In this document: piece after piece, positions 1 through 7,897 of the stretch | Layout: each line of letters begins with the position of its first letter | Numbering within the stretch: position 1 is the stretch's first letter | NCBI GenBank assembly: GCA_937934775.1 | Contig: CALGYL010000194.1 | Location: 1 to 28,659, forward strand | DNA: 28,659 nt | DNA from: an uncultured Clostridia bacterium | GTDB taxonomy: Bacteria > Bacillota > Clostridia > Christensenellales > Aristaeellaceae | Reading direction: 5' to 3' | Program-made: the position numbers and the translations under genes | The notes under the pieces: model-generated | Seen by the model: only the letters and a program-made list of their open reading frames with translations | Databases searched by the model: none | Told to the model about the DNA's origin: nothing

Positions 1-2
1 CT

Positions 3-43
3 CAAACGGCCACTTCCCGGTTCTTCCGGAAAGTGGCTGTTTG
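3..43. terminator. Bidirectional hairpin terminator
   Basis: Arms 3-20 and 26-43 form an 18-pair stem with one G-T wobble (8/38) and one mismatch (16/30), closing a TTCTT loop. The left end carries AAA and the right end TTT, so a short U-tract follows the stem on either strand. It could end the minus-strand cyclase gene at 151-1041 and an unseen plus-strand gene to the left. Confidence 0.6.
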
Positions 44-54
44 TTGATGGTCTG

Positions 55-85
55 ACAGCTCCGTTTTCTTCAACGGAGCTGTTTT
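55..85 (+). terminator. Rho-independent terminator
   Basis: Arms 55-65 and 72-82 form a perfect 11-pair stem with a six-base loop, and the T-run at 82-85 follows it. The U-tract lies only on the plus-strand side, so it probably terminates a plus-strand gene whose body lies before the window. Confidence 0.6.
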
Positions 86-150
86 GCGATGCGTGGCAGG
101 AAAATATCCGCAAGATCCGGAAAGCGGAACGGTTCTGAATAACTGCAGGT

Positions 151-1041
151 CTAGAGAATTGTCACCAGATCCCTGCCGGCGCTCTTGCTGGCGCGCACCG
201 CGCCGGCAATCCGGTCCTGCAAGGACGAGGGCGTATCGCCCCTGCGGGCGATGGTGGAGCCGATCGAAATGGTGACGCCGATGGACTCGTGCTCCATCCG
301 CAGGGTGGAATGCTTGACCAGATTCCGAATCTTTTCACAGATCAGGTTGAGGTCGTCTTCCGAAACGCCGACGATCACCACCAGAAATTCTTCCCCACTC
401 CAGCGCCCGATGAAATCGTTTTTCCGGAACGCGCCGCGCATCGCCTTGGCGACCATTTTGATGATCCTGTCGCCGACTTCCATACCGTATGCGTCGTTCA
501 CCTCCTGGAGGCAGTCGATGTCCGCCATGATGGCGGCAAAGGAAATGTCCAGATTTTCCAGCTCAGCCAAGCGGTTTTTCAGGTAGAAGTCAATATAACG
601 GCGGTTTGGAAGCCCAGTGAGCACGTCATGCAGCGACGCGTCCTCGGACGGACTGGCCGCGGCGGCGGCCGCTTTCTTCTGAAGCGCTTCGGTAAAAACC
701 TCCGCGGCGCCGATGATTTCTCCGCGTTCGAACAGAGGCATCGTCTTGACCGATACCTCGACGTGCTGTCCGTTCCGGTGGCGGAGACAGACGTTTGCCT
801 CCCTGCGCTTGCCGTCAAGCAGCGTCCTGTGCACGGGACACGCCGCGGCGTGCATGCGGGTATTTTCGTTTTCCATGTGGCTCAGCAGGCTGTCGTTGCA
901 GTATTTGCCGATGATCTCGCCTGCCTTGAAGCCCGTGATCCGCTCCGCGCTCTTGTTCCAGTAGGTGACAACCCTGCTCGCGTCAATCAGATACACGCCC
1001 TCATACAGGTTGTCCAGAATGCTCTGATACAAATTTTCCAT
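151..1041 (-). CDS. PAS-GGDEF diguanylate cyclase (SGEEF variant)
   Basis: Predicted cytosolic diguanylate cyclase, which condenses two GTP into cyclic di-GMP. Of 296 residues, about 1-120 form a PAS sensor domain, an alanine-rich linker lies at 124-130, and the GGDEF domain runs from about 137 to the end. The active-site loop reads SGEEF (215-219) instead of GGDEF/GGEEF. The inhibitory site RxxD is intact as RKND (206-209), exactly five residues before it. No membrane segment is visible, so the signal is probably cytosolic (redox, ligand or gas). The ATG is preceded by AAGGTGA at suitable spacing. The gene is divergent from the large GGDEF/HD-GYP gene at 1368 and has its own TTGACA promoter. 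S-for-G at the first loop position occurs in some active cyclases, so activity is likely but not certain. Confidence 0.9.
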   Translation of the reverse strand: MENLYQSILDNLYEGVYLIDASRVVTYWNKSAERITGFKAGEIIGKYCNDSLLSHMENENTRMHAAACPVHRTLLDGKRREANVCLRHRNGQHVEVSVKTMPLFERGEIIGAAEVFTEALQKKAAAAAASPSEDASLHDVLTGLPNRRYIDFYLKNRLAELENLDISFAAIMADIDCLQEVNDAYGMEVGDRIIKMVAKAMRGAFRKNDFIGRWSGEEFLVVIVGVSEDDLNLICEKIRNLVKHSTLRMEHESIGVTISIGSTIARRGDTPSSLQDRIAGAVRASKSAGRDLVTIL

Positions 1042-1165
1042 GGTACATTCACCTTACCCAATCTAGAGCGTCTTTTACGTAGGGCGCAGCGGGCGGTTAA
1101 CAGCCCGGGGTTGCGCGTGCAGCCGAAACAAAACCCGATTCATGTACAGCGGAATGCGCACTTAT

Positions 1166-1194
1166 AATTTAATGAGCGACTGAGAAAATGTCAA
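1166..1194 (-). promoter_or_regulatory. Sigma-A promoter for the PAS-GGDEF gene
   Basis: Read on the minus strand: -35 TTGACA (1194-1189), 17-base spacer, -10 TAAATT (1171-1166). Transcription would start near 1159, giving a leader of about 118 bases before the ATG at 1041. No recognisable c-di-GMP riboswitch was seen in that leader. Confidence 0.6.
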
Positions 1195-1302
1195 TAGTGA
1201 ATTGTGTGAATTCCAAAGACTCTGCCGGACGCCGGGAACGGGTGCGGTTCAATGCCCAATAAAAGAGTTGCGGCTTTTTCGTGTCCGAAACGTGAAAAAT
1301 GG

Positions 1303-1332
1303 TTGTACGAAAGGGGATGTTTGTTGTATACT
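1303..1332 (+). promoter_or_regulatory. Sigma-A promoter for the GGDEF/HD-GYP gene
   Basis: -35 TTGTAC (1303-1308), 18-base spacer and -10 TATACT (1327-1332), ending 35 bases before the ATG at 1368. With the minus-strand promoter at 1166-1194 it makes a divergent control region. The 326-base gap 1042-1367 holds these two promoters and no gene. Confidence 0.6.
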
Positions 1333-1367
1333 GAATATGATCATTACCGAAGGAATGGGGAAATCCC

Positions 1368-4300
1368 ATGATCAGACGTCTTCAGGCAATGACCCGATAC
1401 CTGCACATGCGGAATCCTCGCATTCGAGAAGGATTTGCGTCGGGCACCGCGCACAACCCGAGCTTTGCCGCGCTGCAAAAACAACTTGATCGTTTGCAGG
1501 AGAGCGAGCAAAGTCTGCGCATCACGCTCATCAGCATGGGGGACGGCGTCGTCGTTACCGACGAGCAGGCGCGCATCACATTCTTGAACCCCTCCGCGCA
1601 GGAGCTGACCGGCTGGACGCTGGAGCAGGCCGTGGGGCGGCCTTTTTCCGATGTATTCCGGATTTACAACAGCATCACGAATCTGCCCGGCGAGAATATC
1701 GTGCAAATCGTGTTGGACACGGGCCGAAAAGTGAACCTTGCCAATCATACGGTGCTGATCAGCGCCGACGGTGCGCACCGTCACATCAGCGACAGCGCCG
1801 CGCCGATTCGCAGCGCCCACGGAAACATTGTGGGCGTTGTTCTAATTTTCAGCGATGTGACCGAGCGCTATCTGCTCCAGCAGCAGCTTCGCCTTTCCGA
1901 GGCGCGAAGTACCGCGGCGGTGAACATGGCCGGACTCGGGGCCTGGGAGATAGACCTGAAAACAAACGCCATTGAATGGTCGCCCTTCTACAAGCACATC
2001 ATGGGCATACCGCAGGATGCCGAGCCGTCAACCGACCTGTGGAGCGCGCTGATACACCCGGACGACATGGATTTGACCAACAGTGTAAGAGACAAAGCGA
2101 TAGATTCAGGCAATCCATATTCTCATCAATACCGGATCCGCCGGATGAACGACGGCGCGCTTCGCCACGTCAAGACCTACGCCAGAATTGACCGGGACGA
2201 GGCTGGCGTAGCGCTGAAATTGGTCGGCGTGCTTCAGGATATTACCGAAGAAGTGGAAGCGGACGAGCGCATCCGGGAGAGCGAAGCGTTGTACCGCACC
2301 GCGTTTGAGCAGGCGGTCATCGGCATGGCGCACATCGCCCTGGATGGCCGTTTCCTGCGGGTGAACCGGGCGCTGTGCGCCATCCTGCAATACTCCGCCG
2401 AGGAAATGATTGCGCTCAGTGTGCAGGATCTGGTGCACCCCGAGGATGCGCGGCTCACGGAAGAAACCGTCGGCAGGATCATCCGGGAGCATATCACCAC
2501 GGCGGAAGCCCTCCGGCGTTTTATCCGAAAGGATGGCACGGTGGCGTGGCTGTCCGCTTCTTCAACGGTGATCCTGAACAGGAAAGGAGAGCCGCTCTAC
2601 ATCCTCTCCTCCATTCAGGACATCACCGTCCGGATACAGGCGGAGAGGGCGCTGGCGCAGAGCGAGCAGCGGCTGCGCCGGGCGCAGGAAATTGCGCATA
2701 CCGGAAACTGGGAGATCGACCTGGACAGGCGGCAGATGTGGGCGTCCGATGAAGCATTCCGCATCTATGGTTACGACAAAACCGAGGACAACCTGCTGCC
2801 GCTGACCATCCCGCAGGGTGCCGTGATCCCGGAACACCGGCCGATGATGGACGAAGCCTTGGCGCGGCTTCTAAAATCGGACACCCCGTATGATCTAGAG
2901 TTCGACATCCGCCGCGGCGAGGACGGAAGCCGCCGCACCGTACACTCCATCGCAGTCACCGAGCGGGACGACGGCGGGCGGCCGCTTCGCGTTATCGGTG
3001 TTTTGCAGGACATGACCGAGCGCCGGCGGCTTGAAGAGGAGTACGTCAAGGCGCTCTCCACCACGCCGGATGGCTTTTGGATGTGCGACAGCGAGGAACG
3101 CGTCTGCCTGGTGAACGACGCCATCTGTGCGATGATGGGATATACGCGGGAGGAGCTCATCGGCGCGTTCATTGGCGATCTGGAGGCGCAGCCGGACCCC
3201 GAGGCGCTTGACGCCCGGCGGCATCGGGTGAGGCATGTCAGCGCGGAACGGTACGAAATCCAGATGCGGCGCAAGGATGGGTCCGTCTTCGATGGAGAGG
3301 TTTCGCTGAGTTACATTCCCAGCACGGAATCCACCTGCGCGTTCGTACGGGACATTACCGAGCGGAAGCGCAAGGAAAGCCATATCCGCTACCTCAGCTA
3401 TCACGACGTACTGACGGGGCTCTACAACCGCGCATTCTACGAGATGGAGTGCGAACGGCTCGAGAACGCGGGGCGATTGCCCGTCACGATCGTCATGGGC
3501 GACATCAACGGGCTGAAGCTGACAAACGATGTGTTTGGACATGCGCAGGGGGACAAGTTGCTGCGCACCATCGCGCGGATCATGCTAACCTGCGCCCGGC
3601 CGCAGGATGTCGCGGCCCGCATCGGCGGCGACGAGTTCTGCCTGATCATGCCCGGCGCGGAGCCTGAGGTCGCCAAGGCGATTGACGAACAGATCCGCCT
3701 TGCCTGCGAGCGCGAATTGATTGAGCTGGACGACGGCAGCACGCTGCGCCCCAGCGTATCCATCGGCTATGCGACACGGTGGACGATGACGCACAGCTTC
3801 AACGAGGTGTTCAAGGAAGCGGAGGACGCGATGTACAGGCGCAAGCTGCTAGAGCGCAAGAGCATGCACAGCTCGCTCATCGCTTCCATCCGCACGACCA
3901 TGTTTGAAAAGAGCCGCGAAACCCGGGACCATGCGGACCGCCTGGCGGACATGGCCTGCCGCCTGGGCAGAAGGCTTGAACTGGATGAAAACCAGATATC
4001 GGAGTTGGAGCTTCTGTGCTCACTGCATGACCTGGGCAAGATCGGAGTTCCGGAGCACATTCTGGACAAGCCCGGACCTTTGGACGCGGGAGAGTGGATC
4101 GAGATGCGCAAGCACCCCGAAATCGGCTACCGCATCGCCCAGGCGTCGCCCGAGCTGATCGGCGTCGCGGAGGGGATTCTTTGCCACCACGAGCGGTGGG
4201 ACGGCTTCGGCTACCCACAGGGGCTGAAGGGGACGAACATCCCGCTACTTGCCCGCATTCTCAGCGTTGTGGACAGCTTTGACGCCATGACGAGCGAGCG

Positions 4301-4421
4301 CGTTTACCACAAGGCCATCCCTCGTGAGCAGGCGCTGGATGAGATCAAGGCCTGCGCGGGGGGACAGTTTGATCCGTACATCTGCACACTGTTTCTGGAC
4401 GTGATGCGGTATATGGAGTAA
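1368..4421 (+). CDS. Five-PAS GGDEF/HD-GYP cyclic-di-GMP turnover protein
   Basis: A 1017-residue multidomain signalling protein. Five PAS domains in a row occupy roughly residues 45-165, 170-290, 295-420, 425-550 and 555-680; several end in the DITER/DITVR-like PAC boundary. A GGDEF domain follows (about 681-845) with an intact loop GGDEF (753-757) and I-site RPQD five residues before it. The C-terminal HD-GYP phosphodiesterase domain has the metal dyad HD at 887-888 in HDLGK and the signature HHERWDGFGYP (940-950). Both synthesis and hydrolysis of c-di-GMP therefore look catalytically complete. There are no membrane helices, so sensing is probably cytosolic. The ATG is preceded by AAGGAATGGGG. 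A terminator follows at 4466-4489. Which activity dominates cannot be read from sequence. Confidence 0.95.
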   Translation: MIRRLQAMTRYLHMRNPRIREGFASGTAHNPSFAALQKQLDRLQESEQSLRITLISMGDGVVVTDEQARITFLNPSAQELTGWTLEQAVGRPFSDVFRIYNSITNLPGENIVQIVLDTGRKVNLANHTVLISADGAHRHISDSAAPIRSAHGNIVGVVLIFSDVTERYLLQQQLRLSEARSTAAVNMAGLGAWEIDLKTNAIEWSPFYKHIMGIPQDAEPSTDLWSALIHPDDMDLTNSVRDKAIDSGNPYSHQYRIRRMNDGALRHVKTYARIDRDEAGVALKLVGVLQDITEEVEADERIRESEALYRTAFEQAVIGMAHIALDGRFLRVNRALCAILQYSAEEMIALSVQDLVHPEDARLTEETVGRIIREHITTAEALRRFIRKDGTVAWLSASSTVILNRKGEPLYILSSIQDITVRIQAERALAQSEQRLRRAQEIAHTGNWEIDLDRRQMWASDEAFRIYGYDKTEDNLLPLTIPQGAVIPEHRPMMDEALARLLKSDTPYDLEFDIRRGEDGSRRTVHSIAVTERDDGGRPLRVIGVLQDMTERRRLEEEYVKALSTTPDGFWMCDSEERVCLVNDAICAMMGYTREELIGAFIGDLEAQPDPEALDARRHRVRHVSAERYEIQMRRKDGSVFDGEVSLSYIPSTESTCAFVRDITERKRKESHIRYLSYHDVLTGLYNRAFYEMECERLENAGRLPVTIVMGDINGLKLTNDVFGHAQGDKLLRTIARIMLTCARPQDVAARIGGDEFCLIMPGAEPEVAKAIDEQIRLACERELIELDDGSTLRPSVSIGYATRWTMTHSFNEVFKEAEDAMYRRKLLERKSMHSSLIASIRTTMFEKSRETRDHADRLADMACRLGRRLELDENQISELELLCSLHDLGKIGVPEHILDKPGPLDAGEWIEMRKHPEIGYRIAQASPELIGVAEGILCHHERWDGFGYPQGLKGTNIPLLARILSVVDSFDAMTSERVYHKAIPREQALDEIKACAGGQFDPYICTLFLDVMRYME

Positions 4422-4465
4422 CCCGGAGGTTTCTGGAGTGGGTACGATCAGGATTTTTTCGCATC

Positions 4466-4489
4466 AAGCGCCCGTTCGTGGGCGTTTTT
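4466..4489 (+). terminator. Rho-independent terminator
   Basis: The CGCCC/GGGCG core stem (4469-4473 with 4480-4484) is extended by weak A-T and G-T pairs and followed by TTTTT (4485-4489). It lies 45 bases after the GGDEF/HD-GYP stop codon and separates it from the next operon. Confidence 0.75.
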
Positions 4490-4596
4490 ATTTCGAATGG
4501 CATGCTTTGATCGGCCGCAGGCGAATCTCGGATTGCGCTTCAAACGCTTTGCGCGACAATTTGGCCACGGTTAGACACATTTTGCGAATCCTCCTA

Positions 4597-4624
4597 TGGA
4601 TTTTGCCCGGATTAATGATATAAT
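4597..4624 (+). promoter_or_regulatory. Extended -10 promoter for the VWA lipoprotein operon
   Basis: TGATATAAT (4616-4624) is a perfect extended -10. A weak -35 candidate, TGGATT (4597-4602), lies 16 bases before the hexamer. The start codon at 4661 has GGGAGAG just upstream. Confidence 0.7.
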
Positions 4625-4660
4625 GACGAAAAATAGAAGCGCCGACGGGAGAGAAAATCC

Positions 4661-5425
4661 ATGCGAAAAAAATGGCGGCGGGTGGCGGGGCTGGTGATGA
4701 CGGAGGGCGTGCTGCTGGCCGGTCTTGTCCTGCTTCTCACCATCAACCGGACGGAGTGGATCATCCGAACCGACATCCTGACGGCCGATCGCCTCATCCG
4801 GTTCAGCTGGATTGCGTGGGCGGCGGTTTCTGTGATTGCCAATGCAGTCCTCCTGCTCGCGCATTTTCAGCGTATCCGTAGAGCGAAGGCCGCCGCGATC
4901 AAGCTGACCTTCTCGCCGGACAAGGTGCAGGACCCCGCGGCGATCCGCGGCGAGCTGACACGCTTTATGACCGCCCGACCGCAGCTGAGGGAACTGCTGC
5001 AGCAGGGGCTGGACCAGCTGGACAGCATCGCGCGCACAAAGGAAAAGATGCGTGAAATCCTGGAGCGCAACCAGCTTTCGCAGCTCGACCAGGCGGCGCA
5101 GGCGCTGGACAGCGCCGAGCAGACGCTCTGCCGCAAGCTGGTCCTAATGCTCAATCGGGCGCTACTCTGCGATCCGGAGGAAGAAAACGCCCGACGCCGG
5201 GAGCAGGTATTCCAGCAGCACGTCCAGTACATGCGGACCTTCCTGGGCGAAAACGAGAACGTGCTGAACCGCTGCGAGAAACTTCTATCGGAGACCGTGC
5301 GCTATGTGGAGGAGAAAAAGGCGGGCCGGGATACGATGGACCTGCAGATCATGACGGGCGTGATCCACTCCCTGTACGACGAAGGCATCCACATGGAGAT
5401 CAGGCAAGGAGGAACCGGGGAATGA
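4661..5425 (+). CDS. Two-helix membrane protein with coiled-coil domain
   Basis: A 254-residue protein of no family I recognise. A basic N-terminus leads into two hydrophobic helices (about 10-28 and 45-67), followed by a basic RIRRAK stop-transfer motif, so the rest is predicted cytosolic. Residues from about 85 to 235 are rich in Leu, Gln, Glu and Arg with long helical and coiled-coil character. No catalytic motif is seen. The stop codon overlaps the next start in ATGA (5422-5425), so translation is coupled to the substrate-binding/VWA lipoprotein. An inferred role is a membrane partner or anchor for that surface protein. The start has a good GGGAGAG ribosome binding site. It could be a scaffold like the accessory proteins in VWA/TerY-type loci, but no direct similarity is visible. 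Confidence 0.8.
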   Translation: MRKKWRRVAGLVMTEGVLLAGLVLLLTINRTEWIIRTDILTADRLIRFSWIAWAAVSVIANAVLLLAHFQRIRRAKAAAIKLTFSPDKVQDPAAIRGELTRFMTARPQLRELLQQGLDQLDSIARTKEKMREILERNQLSQLDQAAQALDSAEQTLCRKLVLMLNRALLCDPEEENARRREQVFQQHVQYMRTFLGENENVLNRCEKLLSETVRYVEEKKAGRDTMDLQIMTGVIHSLYDEGIHMEIRQGGTGE

Positions 5426-7083
5426 AAAAATACGCGGCGCTCGCGCTCATTCTGACACTGCTGACAATGATTCTGTCGGGCTGCGGCGGTTCGGAAAACA
5501 CCACGCTGACGGCCGATCAGGCCCATGAAACGATGAATGCTCTTTTGACCAAGGTGAATGTCAGCACGGTGCCGCTCCGGCTGGACATCAGCGAAACCGA
5601 GACGACCAGCGCGGCCGATCAGCTGCCGGACATCTCCAACTATCCGCTCAGCGTCACGGGTGACGGCGTGGTGGACGTGGAAATCGTCGCCTCCACCGAA
5701 AAGGCCGGAACCAACATGGACGGCTGGCTGAACCTGGAGGCGGAGAACTTCAACAAAGCGGGCTATGCCCTGAACGGGCACAAGGTTTCCGTTTCCATCC
5801 GGCCCATCGCCTCGGGGCTGGCTACCGAATACATCACCACCGGCAAATACATTCCCCCCGCGTTCTCACCCACCAACGAATTGTGGGCGGAAATGCTCAC
5901 CGCCAGCAACGTTCCCTACGAGCTGACCGTAAAGCGGTTGGCTGGAAACACCGCGGGCATCCTGATGAGCAAAAAGGCGTATTCCGATTTTACCGCGAAG
6001 TACGGCGATGTGACGCTGGATAAAATTCTGAACGCCGTGTTGGAGGGGAACCTGCTCCTGGGCTACACCAACCCGTACGCCAGCTCCACCGGCCTCAACA
6101 TCCTGACGGCCATGCTGCAGGCCTTTGACCCGGCCGATCCGCTCAGCGCCAAAGCTGTGGAAAAGTTGCAGGCCTTCCAGGCGCAGGTACCGCCGGTTGC
6201 GTATACCACGGCGCAGATGCGCGAAAGCGCTAAGAAGGGCGTTCTGGACGCGATGATCATGGAGTATCAGGCCTTCTCATCCGAGCCGACCCTAAGCGAC
6301 TACGTCTTCACCCCCTTCGGCGTCCGGCACGACAGCCCTGTCTACGCCATGGGCGGCATTACGGAGGATCAGAAGGCCGCGCTCAAGATGTTCACCGATT
6401 TCTGCCTTCAGTCTCAGGCGCAAGCCGACGCGAAGCGCTACGGCTTTAACGCGCTGGACGATTACCCGGGCCAGACGCTCAACCTGAATGGCGCGCAGCT
6501 GTTCGCGGCGCAGAAGGTCTGGAAGGAGAACAAGGACGGCGGTCAGCCGGTGGTGGCGGTCTTTGTCGCCGATGTGTCGGGCAGCATGGACGGCACACCC
6601 CTGACAGAGCTGAAAGAGTCGCTCCTCAATGCCTCCCAGTACATCGGCGAGGGCAACTACGTCGGCCTCGTCAGCTATGATGACAGCGTGTACGTCAACC
6701 TGCCCATCGGCGAATTTACCGGCAAGCAGAAGGCCTACTTCAACGGCGCGGTGAAAGACCTGGCCGCGGGCGGCGGTACCGCCACCTACGACGCGGTGCT
6801 GGAGGGGATCAAGTTGTTGCTGGACAAGAAAGCCGAACTGCCAAACGCCAAGCTGATGCTGTTCGTGCTCAGCGACGGCGCGCAGAACCGGGGTTTCTCG
6901 CTGGAGCAGGTTTCGCCCACGGTTCAGGGACTGTCCATTCCGGTGCACACCATCGGCTACGGTGACGGCGCGGACATGTCGGGCCTAACGGCGCTCAGCA
7001 ACATCAACGAGGCGTCCAGCACCAAGGCGGACGAATCCAACGTGGTGTACAATCTGCGAAATATCTTTAACTCCCAGATCTAG
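5422..7083 (+). CDS. Substrate-binding and VWA-domain lipoprotein
   Basis: A 553-residue surface lipoprotein. The signal peptide ends in a lipobox, LSGC, with the lipidated Cys at 21. Residues about 70-350 resemble a periplasmic substrate-binding fold. The C-terminus (about 375-553) is a von Willebrand A domain with a complete MIDAS: DVSGS at 384-388, Thr453 in GGGTATYD and Asp485 in SDGA. VWA domains with intact MIDAS bind metal and usually a protein ligand. The SBP-VWA arrangement is annotated in many Firmicutes but is poorly characterised. It is the second gene of a two-gene operon, overlaps its membrane partner by four bases, and is followed by a strong terminator (7157-7191). No ABC transporter permease or ATPase is nearby, so a classical uptake role is unlikely. 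Confidence 0.9.
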   Translation: MKKYAALALILTLLTMILSGCGGSENTTLTADQAHETMNALLTKVNVSTVPLRLDISETETTSAADQLPDISNYPLSVTGDGVVDVEIVASTEKAGTNMDGWLNLEAENFNKAGYALNGHKVSVSIRPIASGLATEYITTGKYIPPAFSPTNELWAEMLTASNVPYELTVKRLAGNTAGILMSKKAYSDFTAKYGDVTLDKILNAVLEGNLLLGYTNPYASSTGLNILTAMLQAFDPADPLSAKAVEKLQAFQAQVPPVAYTTAQMRESAKKGVLDAMIMEYQAFSSEPTLSDYVFTPFGVRHDSPVYAMGGITEDQKAALKMFTDFCLQSQAQADAKRYGFNALDDYPGQTLNLNGAQLFAAQKVWKENKDGGQPVVAVFVADVSGSMDGTPLTELKESLLNASQYIGEGNYVGLVSYDDSVYVNLPIGEFTGKQKAYFNGAVKDLAAGGGTATYDAVLEGIKLLLDKKAELPNAKLMLFVLSDGAQNRGFSLEQVSPTVQGLSIPVHTIGYGDGADMSGLTALSNINEASSTKADESNVVYNLRNIFNSQI

Positions 7084-7156
7084 GGAACCGCCGAAGCTTC
7101 GGAAGCTTCAAATGGCGTGATCCTGCCCGCCGAGGTTTTGGATTTCACTTGAATTC

Positions 7157-7191
7157 ACGCCCTGCGAAAACGCTTCGCGGGGCGTTTTTTT
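7157..7191 (+). terminator. Strong Rho-independent terminator
   Basis: A ten-pair stem (7157-7166 with 7176-7185, one T-G wobble) has a nine-base loop and is followed by seven Ts (7185-7191). It ends the VWA lipoprotein operon. Confidence 0.85.
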
Positions 7192-7274
7192 GTCTGCCGG
7201 GTATTGTTTTATTGAAAACGCGGCGGTCCGGGAGGCCTGGACCGGTGGCATCGGCGGGATAGGTCCCTTCGAGA

Positions 7275-7305
7275 TTGGACGAAAACAGCCGGACCGCATA
7301 CTGTA
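7275..7305 (+). promoter_or_regulatory. Candidate promoter for ferritin-like gene, possibly sigma-K-like
   Basis: TTGGAC (7275-7280), 16 bases, CATACT (7297-7302) could serve sigma-A. The same bases also fit the mother-cell sporulation pattern AC-N16-CATANNNTA (AC 7279-7280, CATACTGTA 7297-7305). The start codon is 155 bases downstream. Choosing between the two needs expression data. Confidence 0.35.
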
Positions 7306-7338
7306 TATAGGAGCGGATTGAGGCGCGCCGCGGGTTGG

Positions 7339-7398
7339 CGGCGGCCGAGCGAATCTGTGCTCGTCAATTTTACGTGCGAACGCGCGGCGAGGCCGCCG
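7339..7398 (+). other. Structured leader before the ferritin-like gene
   Basis: CGGCGGCC (7339-7346) pairs perfectly with GGCCGCCG (7391-7398), and inside it GAGC (7347-7350) pairs with GCTC (7359-7362). The element lies between the candidate promoter and the ribosome binding site. It matches no riboswitch class I know and may simply be GC-rich leader structure. Confidence 0.3.
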
Positions 7399-7459
7399 AT
7401 GCGCCCGCGACGAATCCGAAATCGCATAGGGTCATGGGGACTTGAAAAGGAGAATTGCA

Positions 7460-7897
7460 ATGAAGCCATGCTGCAAGTGCCATAATTATCGGGAACAACT
7501 GGAGGAATCGTTGCTTGATGAAATCTGCGACGCCGGCTTTTACGCGCAGATTGCCAACGAGGCCCCTTCGGAGATTCTAAAGGAGATCATCACGAGCATT
7601 GTCGGGGACGAATACGGCCATGCGCGGCTCCAGGCATCGCTGCTGGGGATCTGCCCGCCGCCCATTTCGTGCCCGCCGGATTGCCCATCGGCGACCGGGG
7701 ATTTTTGCGCCGATGTGGAAACCGCCATTCAGGGCGAACTGGGCGCGATTGGCCGCTATGCGCAACTCGCCTCCTGCGCGCCAAACCCGCAGGTGCGTTA
7801 TCTTTTGACCTCGATCCTGGGCGACGAATACGCGCACGCCAGAATCTGGATGGCGATGCTGCTGGCGCCGACGCTGTGCTGCGATAAGCCGATGTAG
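7460..7897 (+). CDS. Duplicated ferritin-like diiron protein, Cys-rich
   Basis: A 145-residue ferritin-like/rubrerythrin-type four-helix protein. It has two similar halves, each with a glutamate followed 30 residues later by ExxH: Glu21 with Glu51/His54, and Glu93 with Glu123/His126. Both halves share YAQ(I/L)A and the GDEY(G/A)HAR motif, a clear internal duplication supplying a full set of diiron ligands. Eleven cysteines are concentrated at the N-terminus (4, 5, 7), in the Pro-rich linker (65, 71, 75, 83) and at the C-terminus (140, 141). The ATG at 7460 was chosen because AAGGAG lies seven bases before it; an in-frame TTG at 7442 precedes that site. It is probably an iron or peroxide-handling protein. 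A spore-coat role is possible, given the Cys/Pro content and the sigma-K-like promoter pattern. It appears monocistronic. Confidence 0.85.
   Translation: MKPCCKCHNYREQLEESLLDEICDAGFYAQIANEAPSEILKEIITSIVGDEYGHARLQASLLGICPPPISCPPDCPSATGDFCADVETAIQGELGAIGRYAQLASCAPNPQVRYLLTSILGDEYAHARIWMAMLLAPTLCCDKPM

Noticed and set aside
1042..1160. Possible c-di-GMP riboswitch in the PAS-GGDEF leader
   Set aside because: The conserved GEMM core bases could not be found, despite the attractive context.
289..1167. 292-codon plus-strand open frame
   Set aside because: It is antisense to the PAS-GGDEF gene, whose domains are unmistakable.
4438..4623. 61-codon plus-strand frame
   Set aside because: It covers a terminator and a promoter and has no ribosome binding site or protein-like composition.
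7108..7299. 63-codon minus-strand frame over the terminator
   Set aside because: It runs through a clear Rho-independent terminator and lacks a ribosome binding site.
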